Shown in pieces: positions 16,079 through 25,082 of a stretch of 64,000 nucleotides of DNA (position 1 is its first letter; the number at the start of each line of letters is the position of its first letter). Made by a program: the position numbers and the translations under genes. Source of the DNA: Clostridiales bacterium (GTDB lineage: Bacteria; Bacillota; Clostridia; Christensenellales; Borkfalkiaceae). The notes beneath the pieces are model-generated. The model saw only the letters and a program-made list of their open reading frames with translations, was not told where the DNA came from and made no database searches. The DNA is taken from assembly GCA_015055865.1 (NCBI GenBank), contig SVHK01000002.1, positions 24,308 through 88,307 on the forward strand. The letters run 5' to 3'.

Positions 16079-17473
16079 ATGAGCGAAACAACGAAAAAAG
16101 AAAATCCGTTTAAGAAATTAAGAACGGTGTTTAAGGAAAGTTCAACGGCGACTAAGCTCTCTTTCTTTATCCCCGGCGTGGGGCAAATTATTCGCAAACA
16201 ATACGTTAAAGGCGGATTGTATTTATTGCTTACGATAGCTTTCTTTTCGTACCTGTTGGGGGGAGGCGCAAGATATTTAGCACAATTATTCTCAGGGGAT
16301 TTAGGGGAAACGATATCGGGCGAAGTTTGGAATGAAGAACTGCAAATTTATGAGAAGGTAAAAGGCGATAACAGTTTCTTAATATTACTTTACGGCGTAG
16401 TTACCATCGTTTTGACTGCCATTTATTTATTCGTTTGGTATTCAAACGTTTGCTCGAGTGCAAAAAACGACAAAAGACTATTAAAAGGCGAGAAAGTTTC
16501 AAGCTTTAAAGAAGATATTGACGTCCTTTTGAATTCAAAGTTTCATTTACCGCTTTTATTTCCACCTTTTTTGGGGTTAATAGTCTTTACGGTAATGCCT
16601 TTGTTGTTTATGATATTGATAGCTTTTACCAACTACGACTATCAACATATGCCACCGGGGAAACTTTTCGATTGGGTGGGATTTGAAAATTTTAAAGCGA
16701 TGTTTTCCTTATCGGGTGGTTCGTCATCGTTTGCAATGGTGTTTTTAAGGGTATTGCTTTGGACGTTCGTATGGGCGTTTTTTGCTACGTTTAGCAACTA
16801 TTTTATCGGTATGCTCATCGCCTTAATGATTAATAGAAAAGGGATCAAACTCAAAAAATTATGGCGAACACTATTTATTATCGCGATTGCCGTACCGCAG
16901 TTCGTAACTTTGCTTTTAATGCAAAAAATTCTTGACGGCGACGGCATATTAAACAAAATACTTGGCACGAATATTTTATGGCTAACGGACCAAAGGAATT
17001 TTTCGATTTTGCCGAGAATAATGATAATTTTAGTCAACCTTTGGATAGGCGTACCCTATACGCTTTTGATGTGTTCGGGGATTTTAATGAATATTCCCGC
17101 CGACTATTACGAAGCTGCGAGAATCGACGGCGCATCGCCTATAAAAATCTTTTTTGCAATTACTTTACCTTACGTTTTAAAAGTAACTACGCCTTATTTG
17201 ATAACGCAATTCGTGGGAAATATCAACAATTTCAACGTGATATGGCTCTTGACTGGTGGTGGTCCGGTCGATAATCTCTATTACGGTGGGGGAACGCAGG
17301 CGCAATCGACGGATTTGCTCGTTACTTGGTTGTACCGTTTGACGGTGGACGTTAATCCAAAATACAACGTTGCGTCGGTTATCGGTATCGTAATTTTCAT
17401 TATTAGCGCGGTAATGAGCTTGGTTACGTATAACCGTTCGTCGTCGGTAAAGAACGAGGAGGAGTTTCAATGA
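16079..17473 (+). CDS. Sugar ABC transporter permease (MalF-like)
   Basis: 464-residue inner-membrane permease. There is an extended N-terminal part with two extra helices (about 45-65 and 100-120) before the core helices. The coupling EAA loop appears as YYEAARIDGASPIKIFFAITLPYV, which contacts the ATPase. C-terminal NFNVIWLLTGGGP is typical of MalF-type proteins. The long N-terminus agrees with MalF, not with short sugar permeases. Its end overlaps the MalG-type start (ATGA at 17470). Confidence 0.9.
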   Translation: MSETTKKENPFKKLRTVFKESSTATKLSFFIPGVGQIIRKQYVKGGLYLLLTIAFFSYLLGGGARYLAQLFSGDLGETISGEVWNEELQIYEKVKGDNSFLILLYGVVTIVLTAIYLFVWYSNVCSSAKNDKRLLKGEKVSSFKEDIDVLLNSKFHLPLLFPPFLGLIVFTVMPLLFMILIAFTNYDYQHMPPGKLFDWVGFENFKAMFSLSGGSSSFAMVFLRVLLWTFVWAFFATFSNYFIGMLIALMINRKGIKLKKLWRTLFIIAIAVPQFVTLLLMQKILDGDGILNKILGTNILWLTDQRNFSILPRIMIILVNLWIGVPYTLLMCSGILMNIPADYYEAARIDGASPIKIFFAITLPYVLKVTTPYLITQFVGNINNFNVIWLLTGGGPVDNLYYGGGTQAQSTDLLVTWLYRLTVDVNPKYNVASVIGIVIFIISAVMSLVTYNRSSSVKNEEEFQ

Positions 17474-18327
17474 GATTAGGGCAAAGAACTCGTACACGGG
17501 TAGGCGATATCGTCGTTTACGCAATTCTTTTAACACTCGGCGTATTATGGACGTTGCCCATTTTATATTTACTGTACACGGCTTTTAGAGTCACGCCGTC
17601 CACGGGTATTATCAATACCTTGTTTCCCGAACAATTAAAGTTGGGGATAGGGAATTTTCAACGTCTATTTAAAGAAACAGCGTTTGCGGTTTGGTTGAAA
17701 AATACCTTAATAGTCGCTTTTAGTTCGTGTGTGATTACGACCTTGTTCGTGTTAATGGTCAGTTATGCGTTATCAAGACTTCGCTTTAAGTTTAGAAAAC
17801 CGATTATGAACGTATTGCTCGTTTTGGGAATGTTCCCTGGGTTTATGAGTATGATAGCGGTGTATTTTATCTTAAAAGCGATGGGGTTGACGAACTCGCT
17901 ATTTGCGTTGATTTTGGTGTACTCGGGTAGCGCGGCTCTTTCGTATTATATATGTAAAGGTTTTTTTGATACGATACCGCGCGCAATGGAGGAGGCGGCG
18001 ATATTGGACGGCGCAAGCCAGCCAATAGTGTTTTTAAAGGTGGTTTTACCACTTGCAAAACCCATTATCGTCTATACCGTTTTAACGTCGTTTATTGCGC
18101 CTTGGTGTGATTTCATTTTTGTCAATACTATTATCAGTGAACGAGAAAAATATACCGTTTCGCTTGGATTATATAAACTAATTAACGCGGAAAAAAGTGG
18201 CTTTAACGAGAATTTTACCGTTTTTTGCGCTGGCGCGACTGTGGTTGGCGGTATTATCGTTACGTTATTTATGAGTATGCAAAACTATTACGTGGAAGGG
18301 GTAACGAGCGGAGCGGTTAAAGGCTAA
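17470..18327 (+). CDS. Sugar ABC transporter permease (MalG-like)
   Basis: 285-residue permease with six predicted helices. The EAA loop is seen in AMEEAAILDGASQPIVFLKVVLPLA, and the C-terminus (YYVEGVTSGAVKG) is characteristic of MalG. It overlaps the upstream permease by four bases and completes the binding-protein and two-permease set. A bidirectional terminator follows, shared with the converging antiporter gene. Confidence 0.92.
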   Translation: MRLGQRTRTRVGDIVVYAILLTLGVLWTLPILYLLYTAFRVTPSTGIINTLFPEQLKLGIGNFQRLFKETAFAVWLKNTLIVAFSSCVITTLFVLMVSYALSRLRFKFRKPIMNVLLVLGMFPGFMSMIAVYFILKAMGLTNSLFALILVYSGSAALSYYICKGFFDTIPRAMEEAAILDGASQPIVFLKVVLPLAKPIIVYTVLTSFIAPWCDFIFVNTIISEREKYTVSLGLYKLINAEKSGFNENFTVFCAGATVVGGIIVTLFMSMQNYYVEGVTSGAVKG

Positions 18328-18432
18328 AAGTGAATAAAAATAAAAAGTCCGTGTATTCGCAATTTTCTATGGAAAATTTGTGACAACACGGAAAATAAAA
18401 CTAATTTAAGTTAATTATTTGTGGATAAGAAA

Positions 18433-18480
18433 AGCACACTACGTTTCGCTTTTGCGAAGTATAGTGTGCTGTATTTTTTA
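18433..18480. terminator. Bidirectional terminator between malG-like and antiporter genes
   Basis: Imperfect hairpin of about 17 bp (AGCACACTA... TAGTGTGCT) with GC-containing stem and T- or A-rich flanks in both directions, placed between converging genes. Confidence 0.8.
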
Positions 18481-18498
18481 TAAAATTGGATTTAATCG

Positions 18499-19803
18499 TT
18501 ATTTAGCGTCGGGCAAATGTTTATGCAAACCTTTTTCCTTGGCGTGTTCGTGACGTGCGCTGGTTTTACCTTCGGGGTTGATGTCGCCTGCTTTAGTAAG
18601 TGCGATTTTCGTGAGCATAGGTCCTACGAGTTCGTAAATAAGTACGGCGAAAAGGGTAATGTTAGAAATGATTGCGCCTTCTACGCCAAGTTCGGACGCT
18701 TTAATTGCCATACCGAGCGCAACGCCGGCTTGGGGTAATAAGGTTACGCCGAGATATTTAACGATATTGTCGTCGCATTTCGCCAATTTCGAGCTTAAGA
18801 ATGCGCCCGAGTATTTGCCTGCCGAACGAGCAAGAATATAAGCAAGCCCAATTAATACGATTAAGATATCGCCAAAGACGGAAAGTTCGAGCTCCGCACC
18901 GCTTAATACGAAGAATAAAACGAATAAGGGCGCAGTCCATCTATCAACTCTGTCCATAAGTTCTTCTGAGAAATCACAGTAGTTACAGAAAATCGTGCCG
19001 AGCATCATACAAACGAGCAAGGACGAGAATCCGATATGTATTCCGCCAATTTCAAACTTTAACATCGAAAGCCCAATCGTTAAGAATACGAACGCGACGG
19101 AAACGGATAAACGCTTGGAACGGGAATGGAAGAACCGTTCGCAATAGGTAAATAAAAGTCCGCAAAGCGCGCCGAGCCCAATCGAAAGTACGACTTCAAG
19201 GATTGGTTCTAAAACAACGGAAAGAATACTTACTGCGCCTGCTTTCAACGCTTTTGCAACGCCAAACGAAACGGCGAATAAACCCAAACCGACCGCGTCG
19301 TCAAGTGCAACGACAGGAAGTAACATATCCGTCAAAGGGCCTTTTGCTTTGTATTGACGAACGACCATCAACGTCGCCGCAGGGGCGGTTGCGGACGCGA
19401 TTGCGCCGAGTACGATAGCCACCGTTAAAGGGAGTTTGTCGGGCATCGCAAAGTGTAAAGCGATTAAGATTGCGTCAACTAGGAGCGTTGTAATAACCGC
19501 TTGGAATATTCCGACGATCGTCGCTTGCTTGCCGATTTTTTTGAGTTGGGAAAGCCTGAATTCGTTACCAATCGAAAAGGCGATAAACCCAAGCGCAACG
19601 TCGCAAAGCAACGAGTAGGATTTTACGTCGGCGTGGCTAGTAAAACCGAGCCCCGATACGCCGAGCGCACCTAAGCAGTACGGACCGACTAAAATTCCGG
19701 CGACAAGGTACGCCGTAACGGCAGGAAGTTGCGCGAGTTTTGCAAGACGGGAGAGCATAAGTCCTGACAAAAGCGCGATAGACAAACTTACTAAAATTTG
19801 CAT
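18499..19803 (-). CDS. CPA2-type cation/proton antiporter
   Basis: 434 residues, about 12-13 membrane helices, fitting the Na+/H+ exchanger (NapA/KefB-like) family. Seen: N-terminal LPAVTAYLVAGILVGPYCLG, then FIAFSIGNEF, and a paired acidic ion-binding site region in VVALDDAVGLGLFAV. There is no C-terminal RCK/TrkA domain; the protein ends in a short His- and Lys-rich tail. Probable role in Na+ or K+ and pH homeostasis. It runs opposite to its neighbours and has a leader with a hairpin. Confidence 0.85.
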   Translation of the reverse strand: MQILVSLSIALLSGLMLSRLAKLAQLPAVTAYLVAGILVGPYCLGALGVSGLGFTSHADVKSYSLLCDVALGFIAFSIGNEFRLSQLKKIGKQATIVGIFQAVITTLLVDAILIALHFAMPDKLPLTVAIVLGAIASATAPAATLMVVRQYKAKGPLTDMLLPVVALDDAVGLGLFAVSFGVAKALKAGAVSILSVVLEPILEVVLSIGLGALCGLLFTYCERFFHSRSKRLSVSVAFVFLTIGLSMLKFEIGGIHIGFSSLLVCMMLGTIFCNYCDFSEELMDRVDRWTAPLFVLFFVLSGAELELSVFGDILIVLIGLAYILARSAGKYSGAFLSSKLAKCDDNIVKYLGVTLLPQAGVALGMAIKASELGVEGAIISNITLFAVLIYELVGPMLTKIALTKAGDINPEGKTSARHEHAKEKGLHKHLPDAK

Positions 19804-19870
19804 AAAAATTCTCCAAAGAGCTCGAACGTGGTATTTGAACGGCGTTCGGAGGGGTATTTTGACAATATTG

Positions 19871-19935
19871 TTGGCGAAAACAAACCTGTTTCCGCCAAAT
19901 CTTTAAATATTATACTACTTTCAAATTTAAAAAGC
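19871..19935 (-). promoter_or_regulatory. Promoter and leader hairpin of the antiporter gene
   Basis: On the minus strand: TTGCTT, 17-bp spacer, TATAAT (complement of ATTATA near 19907), then a leader of about 100 bases with a 12-bp hairpin (TTGGCGGAAACA, GGTT loop, TGTTTTCGCCAA; 19871-19898). No T-run follows the hairpin, so it may control message stability or translation rather than termination. The rest of the 304-bp gap holds nothing else I can identify except the nfn promoter. Confidence 0.55.
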
Positions 19936-20024
19936 AAATAAAATCGTTTAAAAAATAATTTTTTTGTAAAAAAGATTGACAAAATTATTTAAGTAAATTA
20001 TTTTGTAATAGCGTGGACGAGCGT

Positions 20025-20053
20025 TTGACTTTTTTTGCGTTTGGTTGTATAAT
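20025..20053 (+). promoter_or_regulatory. Sigma-A promoter for nfnAB
   Basis: TTGACT (20025-20030), 17-bp spacer, TATAAT (20048-20053), 54 bases before the first start codon. Confidence 0.8.
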
Positions 20054-20107
20054 ATAAAATGAATTTATATGGCGTAAACGAGCCAGAAAAAACAAGGAGA
20101 AAAAACA

Positions 20108-20950
20108 ATGTATCAAATCGTGAGCAAAAAAGCGCTGAATCCTACCGTTACGAAAATGGATATTTACGCGCCTTACGTTGCAAAAAAAGCTTTGCCCGGT
20201 CAATTTATCATTTTGCGCGTTGACGAAGATGGCGAACGTATTCCCCTTACTATCGCAGGCTACGATAGAGAAAAGGGTACGGTTACTATTATCTTTCAAA
20301 TCGTCGGGGCAGGTACGGAACTTTTGAACCATAAGAACGAAGGGGATTTTATTCCCGATTTCGTTGGCCCGCTTGGACGTCCTACGCATACGGACGGTTT
20401 GAAAAAGGTATGCGTCGTCGGTGGTGGCGTAGGTTGCGCGATTGCGTTCCCCGTTGCAAAAGCGTTGCACGAACAAGGCTGTGAAGTTACGTCGATTATC
20501 GGGTTTAGAAATAAGGACCTTGTAATCTTGGAAGAAGAATTTAAGGAAGTTTCCGATAATTTCTTTATGATGACGGACGACGGCTCGTACGGTCAAAAAG
20601 GTAACGTTTGCGTGCCTTTGAACGAAATGCTTGAAAAGGGCGAAACGTTCGACGAAGTAATTACGATTGGACCGCTTATTATGATGAAGTTCGTTTGCGC
20701 TGCGACGAAACCTTACGGCGTTAAAACGATTGCTAGCATGAACCCGATTATGATTGACGGAACGGGTATGTGCGGCGGTTGCAGATTGACCGTTGGCGGT
20801 AAAATGAAGTTTGCATGCGTGGACGGGCCCGAATTTGACGGACACGAAATCGATTTTGACGAAGCGATGAGCCGTTCGAGAACTTACGCGGAATTCGAAG
20901 CGAGAGAAAGAGAAACCGCTTGTAATTTATTCAAAAAGGTGGTGGAATAA
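20108..20950 (+). CDS. nfnA: NfnA-like ferredoxin-NADP+ reductase subunit
   Basis: 280-residue FAD/NAD(H)-binding subunit with a 2Fe-2S cluster. The FAD-binding beta barrel (QFIILRVDEDGERIPLTIAGYD) is followed by a nucleotide-binding domain (KVCVVGGGVGCAIAFPVAK) and a C-terminal cysteine cluster (GTGMCGGCRLTVGGKMKFACVDGPEFDGHEIDF). With the next gene it should form NfnAB, which uses flavin-based electron bifurcation to couple NADH and reduced ferredoxin to NADP+ reduction in anaerobes. A SudAB-type sulfide reductase is an alternative label for the same family pair. Confidence 0.88.
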   Translation: MYQIVSKKALNPTVTKMDIYAPYVAKKALPGQFIILRVDEDGERIPLTIAGYDREKGTVTIIFQIVGAGTELLNHKNEGDFIPDFVGPLGRPTHTDGLKKVCVVGGGVGCAIAFPVAKALHEQGCEVTSIIGFRNKDLVILEEEFKEVSDNFFMMTDDGSYGQKGNVCVPLNEMLEKGETFDEVITIGPLIMMKFVCAATKPYGVKTIASMNPIMIDGTGMCGGCRLTVGGKMKFACVDGPEFDGHEIDFDEAMSRSRTYAEFEARERETACNLFKKVVE

Positions 20951-20952
20951 TT

Positions 20953-22374
20953 ATGGCTAAATTTAATATGAATCCTTTGAAAAATCCAATGCCCTCCCAA
21001 GACCCTGAAGTTAGAAACGGGAACTTTAAGGAAGTTGCGCTCGGTTATACCCCTGAAATGGCGATTGACGAAGCGAAGCGTTGTATCGGTTGTAAAAACC
21101 GTCCTTGCGTAGCGGCTTGTCCCGTCAATATCGATATTCCCGAATTTATTTCCAAAGTAGCGGAAGGGGATTTTGAATCGGCGTACCAAATTATTGCGAA
21201 AGATTCCGCTTTACCTGCGGTTTGCGGTCGCGTTTGTCCCCAAGAAACGCAATGCGAAGGAAAATGTACGCGTGGTATTAAGGCAGGTTGCGAAGCGGTT
21301 GCCATCGGTCGTTTGGAAAGATTCGTTGCCGATTGGCATAACGAAAATTCGAAAGAAACGCCCGTTCAACCCGAAAAGAACGGTCATAAAGTAGCGGTTG
21401 TAGGTAGTGGCCCTGCAGGGCTTACTTGCGCGGGCGACCTTGCAAAACTCGGTTACGACGTAACGGTATACGAAGCGTTGCACGTAGCTGGTGGCGTACT
21501 CGTTTATGGTATTCCCGAATTCCGTTTGCCTAAGGCTATCGTACAAAAGGAAGTGGATAACTTAAAGGCGCTCGGCGTTAAAGTTGAAACGAATATGGTT
21601 ATCGGTCGTGTTATTACGATTGAAGAACTCAAAGACGAATACGGTTACGACGCCGTATTTATCGGTTCGGGTGCAGGACTTCCTAAGTTTATGAATATTC
21701 CTGGCGAGAGCTTGAAAGGGGTATATTCCGCAAACGAATTCTTGACCCGTTCCAATTTAATGAAAGCGTATCGTTTTGATAGCCACACGCCCATTCAACG
21801 TGGTAAGTGCGTAGCGGTCGTAGGCGGTGGTAACGTAGCGATGGACGCGGCGAGAACGGCGAAACGTTTGGGCGCGGAAGTGCATATTATTTATCGTCGT
21901 GGCGAAGAAGAATTGCCTGCTCGTAGGGAAGAAATCGAACACGCGAAAGAAGAAGGTATTATCTTTGATTTATTGACTAATCCTACCAAGATTTTGCCTA
22001 CCGACGTAACCGACCCGCGCGACCCTGCTTACGGTTGGGTAAACGGTATCGAATGTGTCCGTATGGAACTTGGCGAACCGGACGAAAGCGGTCGTCGTTC
22101 CCCTAAAGAAGTGGTGGGTAGCGAATTCGTTATTCCCGTAGATAGCGTAATTATGTCGCTTGGAACGTCTCCGAATCCGTTGTTGAAAGCAACTACTCCC
22201 GGTCTTGAGACCTTGCGCCGTGGTGAAATTGCCGTGGACGAAGTGGGTAAGACTTCGATTGAAGGAGTTTATTGCGGCGGCGACGCTGCGACGGGCGCGG
22301 CTACCGTTATTAAAGCGATGGGCGCAGGTAAGATTGCGGCAAAAGCGATTGACGAATACATTAAAAGCAAATAA
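20953..22374 (+). CDS. nfnB: NfnB-like flavoprotein (glutamate synthase small-subunit family)
   Basis: 473-residue FAD/NADPH-binding subunit. N-terminal iron-sulfur cysteines are seen in RCIGCKNRPCVAACPV and CGRVCPQETQCEGKC. The first dinucleotide fold is VAVVGSGPAGLTCAGDLAKLG, the second VAVVGGGNVAMDAARTAKRLGA, with YRRGEEELPARREEIEHA between. The C-terminal GVYCGGDAATGAATVIKAMGAG is family-typical. No large glutamate synthase subunit is nearby, which favours an NfnAB role over glutamate synthesis. It starts two bases after nfnA. Confidence 0.9.
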   Translation: MAKFNMNPLKNPMPSQDPEVRNGNFKEVALGYTPEMAIDEAKRCIGCKNRPCVAACPVNIDIPEFISKVAEGDFESAYQIIAKDSALPAVCGRVCPQETQCEGKCTRGIKAGCEAVAIGRLERFVADWHNENSKETPVQPEKNGHKVAVVGSGPAGLTCAGDLAKLGYDVTVYEALHVAGGVLVYGIPEFRLPKAIVQKEVDNLKALGVKVETNMVIGRVITIEELKDEYGYDAVFIGSGAGLPKFMNIPGESLKGVYSANEFLTRSNLMKAYRFDSHTPIQRGKCVAVVGGGNVAMDAARTAKRLGAEVHIIYRRGEEELPARREEIEHAKEEGIIFDLLTNPTKILPTDVTDPRDPAYGWVNGIECVRMELGEPDESGRRSPKEVVGSEFVIPVDSVIMSLGTSPNPLLKATTPGLETLRRGEIAVDEVGKTSIEGVYCGGDAATGAATVIKAMGAGKIAAKAIDEYIKSK

Positions 22375-22388
22375 TAAATAAGAGAAAG

Positions 22389-22424
22389 AAACAAACGCGA
22401 TTTTTTTCAATCGCGTTTGTTTTA
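22389..22424 (+). terminator. Intrinsic terminator after nfnB, adjoining the next start codon
   Basis: AAACAAACGCGAT, short T-rich loop, ATCGCGTTTGTTT, ending in T's. The next gene begins only 14 bases further on. Confidence 0.85.
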
Positions 22425-22437
22425 TGTGTGTTTAATT

Positions 22438-23670
22438 ATGGAAGTAAAACAAAAAAGGTTAAAATATGCTTGTTATGCGACGAACGTATGTATGTCTATC
22501 GTCGGGAATTTATCCCCTTTATTGTTTTTGACGTTTCGCTCGCTTTACGGGATTTCTTATTCACTTTTAGGGCTTTTAGTACTTGTGAATTTCGTTACGC
22601 AACTTCTCGTCGATTTGGCTTTTTCGTTCTTTTCTCATAAATTCAATATTGCTAAAGCGGTGAAATTTACGCCCATTTTAACGGCGATTGGTTTAGTGAT
22701 TTACGCCCTTTCGCCTTGGATAACGCCAAATGCAGTTTACGTGGGTTTATTAATCGGTACGCTTATTTTTTCTTCGGCAAGTGGTTTTGCGGAAGTTTTA
22801 ATCAGTCCGGTTATTGCGGCGTTACCATCGGAAAATCCCGAGCGCGAAATGAGTAAACTTCATTCCGTTTACGCTTGGGGCGTGGTAATTATCGTTTTAT
22901 TTTGTACTTTGTTTTTGTTGATTTTTAAATCGAAAAATTGGCAATTTTTACCTTTAATTTTAACCGTTATTCCGCTTGTTGCAAGCATATTATTTAGCGG
23001 TACGGCGATACCTAAAATGCAAACGCCCGAAAAGACTTCGGGTGCGTTGACAATGTTAAAAGACAAAAGATTGCTTCTTTCCGTATTTGCAATTTTTTTA
23101 GGAGGTGCAAGCGAATGTACGATGGCGCAATGGTGCTCGGGCTATCTTGAACAAGGGTTAGGCGTACCGAAAGCGTTAGGGGACGTATTCGGCGTGGCGC
23201 TTTTTGCCGTTGCGCTTGGCTTGGGTAGAACCTTGTATGCAAATAAAGGTAAAAATATTGAAAAAATACTTTTAATCGGAAGCATAGGAGCAACGATTTG
23301 TTATTTTGTCGCAAGCGTATCTCCGTTTGCTTTAATCGGGCTTTTAGCGTGCGCTTTGACGGGGTTTTGTACTTCAATGCTTTGGCCGGGTAATTTAATC
23401 GTCGCAGAAAATAGATGCCCTAAAAGCGGTGTGTTTTTATTCGCTATGATGGCGGCAGGAGGGGATTTAGGCGCGTCGGTTGGACCGCAACTCGTAGGCT
23501 TAATAACGGATTTTGCGATTGCTAACCCGAGTTTGGTTTCATTGTCGGAAACGCTTTTACTAACGCCCGAACAATTTGGAATGAAACTTGGTATGCTCGT
23601 TGGAATGATTTTTCCTTTATTATCCATTTTTGTTTGTTTGAAATTTATAAAGACGAAAAATAAAGATTGA
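22438..23670 (+). CDS. Major facilitator superfamily transporter
   Basis: 410 residues with 12 predicted helices. The inter-domain segment and the KDKRLLLSVFAIFLGGASECTMAQWCSGYLEQGLG block resemble FucP-like/MFS_1 sugar or small-molecule transporters. I chose ATG 22438, because the frame further upstream is inside a terminator hairpin. No ribosome-binding site is visible, which is unusual here. It may be expressed by read-through of the hairpin. Substrate unknown. Confidence 0.75.
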   Translation: MEVKQKRLKYACYATNVCMSIVGNLSPLLFLTFRSLYGISYSLLGLLVLVNFVTQLLVDLAFSFFSHKFNIAKAVKFTPILTAIGLVIYALSPWITPNAVYVGLLIGTLIFSSASGFAEVLISPVIAALPSENPEREMSKLHSVYAWGVVIIVLFCTLFLLIFKSKNWQFLPLILTVIPLVASILFSGTAIPKMQTPEKTSGALTMLKDKRLLLSVFAIFLGGASECTMAQWCSGYLEQGLGVPKALGDVFGVALFAVALGLGRTLYANKGKNIEKILLIGSIGATICYFVASVSPFALIGLLACALTGFCTSMLWPGNLIVAENRCPKSGVFLFAMMAAGGDLGASVGPQLVGLITDFAIANPSLVSLSETLLLTPEQFGMKLGMLVGMIFPLLSIFVCLKFIKTKNKD

Positions 23671-23694
23671 CTTTTTTGAATAACGTGATATAAT
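23667..23694 (+). promoter_or_regulatory. Sigma-A promoter for the MFS-GH2 operon
   Basis: TTGACT (23667-23672), 16-bp spacer, TATAAT (23689-23694), overlapping the end of the previous gene. Confidence 0.7.
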
Positions 23695-23722
23695 AAAAAT
23701 ATAAAAAATTAAGGGGGCAGGT

Positions 23723-25081
23723 ATGCAAGAAAATAAGTTTGGTAGACTGAATTGGACGATACTTTTATTGTTTGGATTAATCGGTCAAATCGCTTGGTCG
23801 GTGGAGAATATGTATTTTAACACTTTCGTCTTTGACGAAGTGGATAAAAATCTCGACGCCATTACGTTGATGGTACAATTAAGTGGTATTACGGCGACTA
23901 TCGTAACTTTAATCGCTGGTACTTTGTCGGATAAAATCGGAAATAGGCGTTCGTTTATCTCTTGGGGGTACGCGATTTGGGGGGTAACGGTTGCGCTTTT
24001 CGGGTTTTTATCTCCGCAAACGGTAGGTTCATTATTCGGTGTGGAAGGGGATAAGGCAATCGCTTTGGCGTTGACGCTCGTTATTATATTCGACTGCGTT
24101 ATGACCTTCTTCGGTTCGACGGCGAACGACGCAAGTTTCAACGCTTGGGTAACGGATAACACGAAATCGTCTTACCGTGGTTCGGTTGAAGGAGTATTGT
24201 CCATTTTACCGCTCGTTGCAATGTTAATCGTTGCAGGCGGGTTTGGGATATTAAAAGACGCGTTTGGGTATTCGACTTTGTTTTTAATGCTCGGTATTTT
24301 TATTTCCGCTTGCGGGGTTGCCGGAATATTCTTTGTGAAAGATAGCCCGTGTCTTAAAAAGAACGGCAATTTTAAAGATATTATTTACGGGTTTAAACCG
24401 AGCGTAGTTAAAGGGAATAAGCCGTTTTATTTAACGCTTTGCGTTATCGGTATGTACGGTATCGCTTGTCAAATTTTTATGCCGTATTTAATTATTTATA
24501 TGAGCACGTATTTGTCGTTTACAACGATAGAATATAGCGTTGTGTTCGGGCTTGCTATCGTACTCGGGGCAGGTTTGAATTTATATTTGACTCGGCTCTC
24601 CGATAAAAAAGACAAAATTAAAATGATTTATTTGGCTGCGACGATTTTTATGCTGGGGCTTCTTGGAATGTATTTCACCCAAGGCGAGAATAAGACGCTT
24701 CTTTTAATCTTTTTCGGTTTATTTGGTTTCGTTATGATTTCGGGGAACATTTTAATTTCCGCGCTCTGCGGTTCGACTTTGCGCGATTATACTCCCGCGG
24801 GCGTAGTAGGAAAATTGCAAGGGGTTAGAATGGTATTTAGCGTGCTCATTCCGATGGTGTTCGGACCGATGATTGGGAACGCGATTAATAAGGCGAGAAA
24901 CGTACCCTTGCCCGGCGACGGCTTGACTGCCGACGCTATGACGACGCAATACATACCCGCGCCCGAAATTTTTTTGGCGGCGACGATTATGACGGCGTTC
25001 GTGTTCGTCGTATTACCGATATTACAAAAGGCGATTGAAAAGAAAAAGAGCGATTTAGACAACGAAAAAGGAGAGAGTTAA
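23723..25081 (+). CDS. MFS/GPH-type sugar transporter
   Basis: 452 residues with about 12 membrane helices. Motifs of the glycoside-pentoside-hexuronide/MFS group include AGTLSDKIGNRRSFISWGYAIWG in the first cytoplasmic loop and TRLSDKKDKIKMIYL in the sixth-to-seventh helix region. Its stop is one base from the GH2 glycosidase start, so it probably imports the glycoside cleaved by that enzyme. The ribosome site is the word GGGGGCAGGT directly before ATG 23723, a variant of the recurring motif. Confidence 0.8.
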   Translation: MQENKFGRLNWTILLLFGLIGQIAWSVENMYFNTFVFDEVDKNLDAITLMVQLSGITATIVTLIAGTLSDKIGNRRSFISWGYAIWGVTVALFGFLSPQTVGSLFGVEGDKAIALALTLVIIFDCVMTFFGSTANDASFNAWVTDNTKSSYRGSVEGVLSILPLVAMLIVAGGFGILKDAFGYSTLFLMLGIFISACGVAGIFFVKDSPCLKKNGNFKDIIYGFKPSVVKGNKPFYLTLCVIGMYGIACQIFMPYLIIYMSTYLSFTTIEYSVVFGLAIVLGAGLNLYLTRLSDKKDKIKMIYLAATIFMLGLLGMYFTQGENKTLLLIFFGLFGFVMISGNILISALCGSTLRDYTPAGVVGKLQGVRMVFSVLIPMVFGPMIGNAINKARNVPLPGDGLTADAMTTQYIPAPEIFLAATIMTAFVFVVLPILQKAIEKKKSDLDNEKGES

Positions 25082-25082
25082 A

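Noticed and set aside
19985-20845. Long minus-strand frame of 286 codons
   Set aside because: It lies antisense to nfnA, has a composition typical of a codon-shadow frame (rich in Arg, Asn, Phe, His) and no ribosome site.
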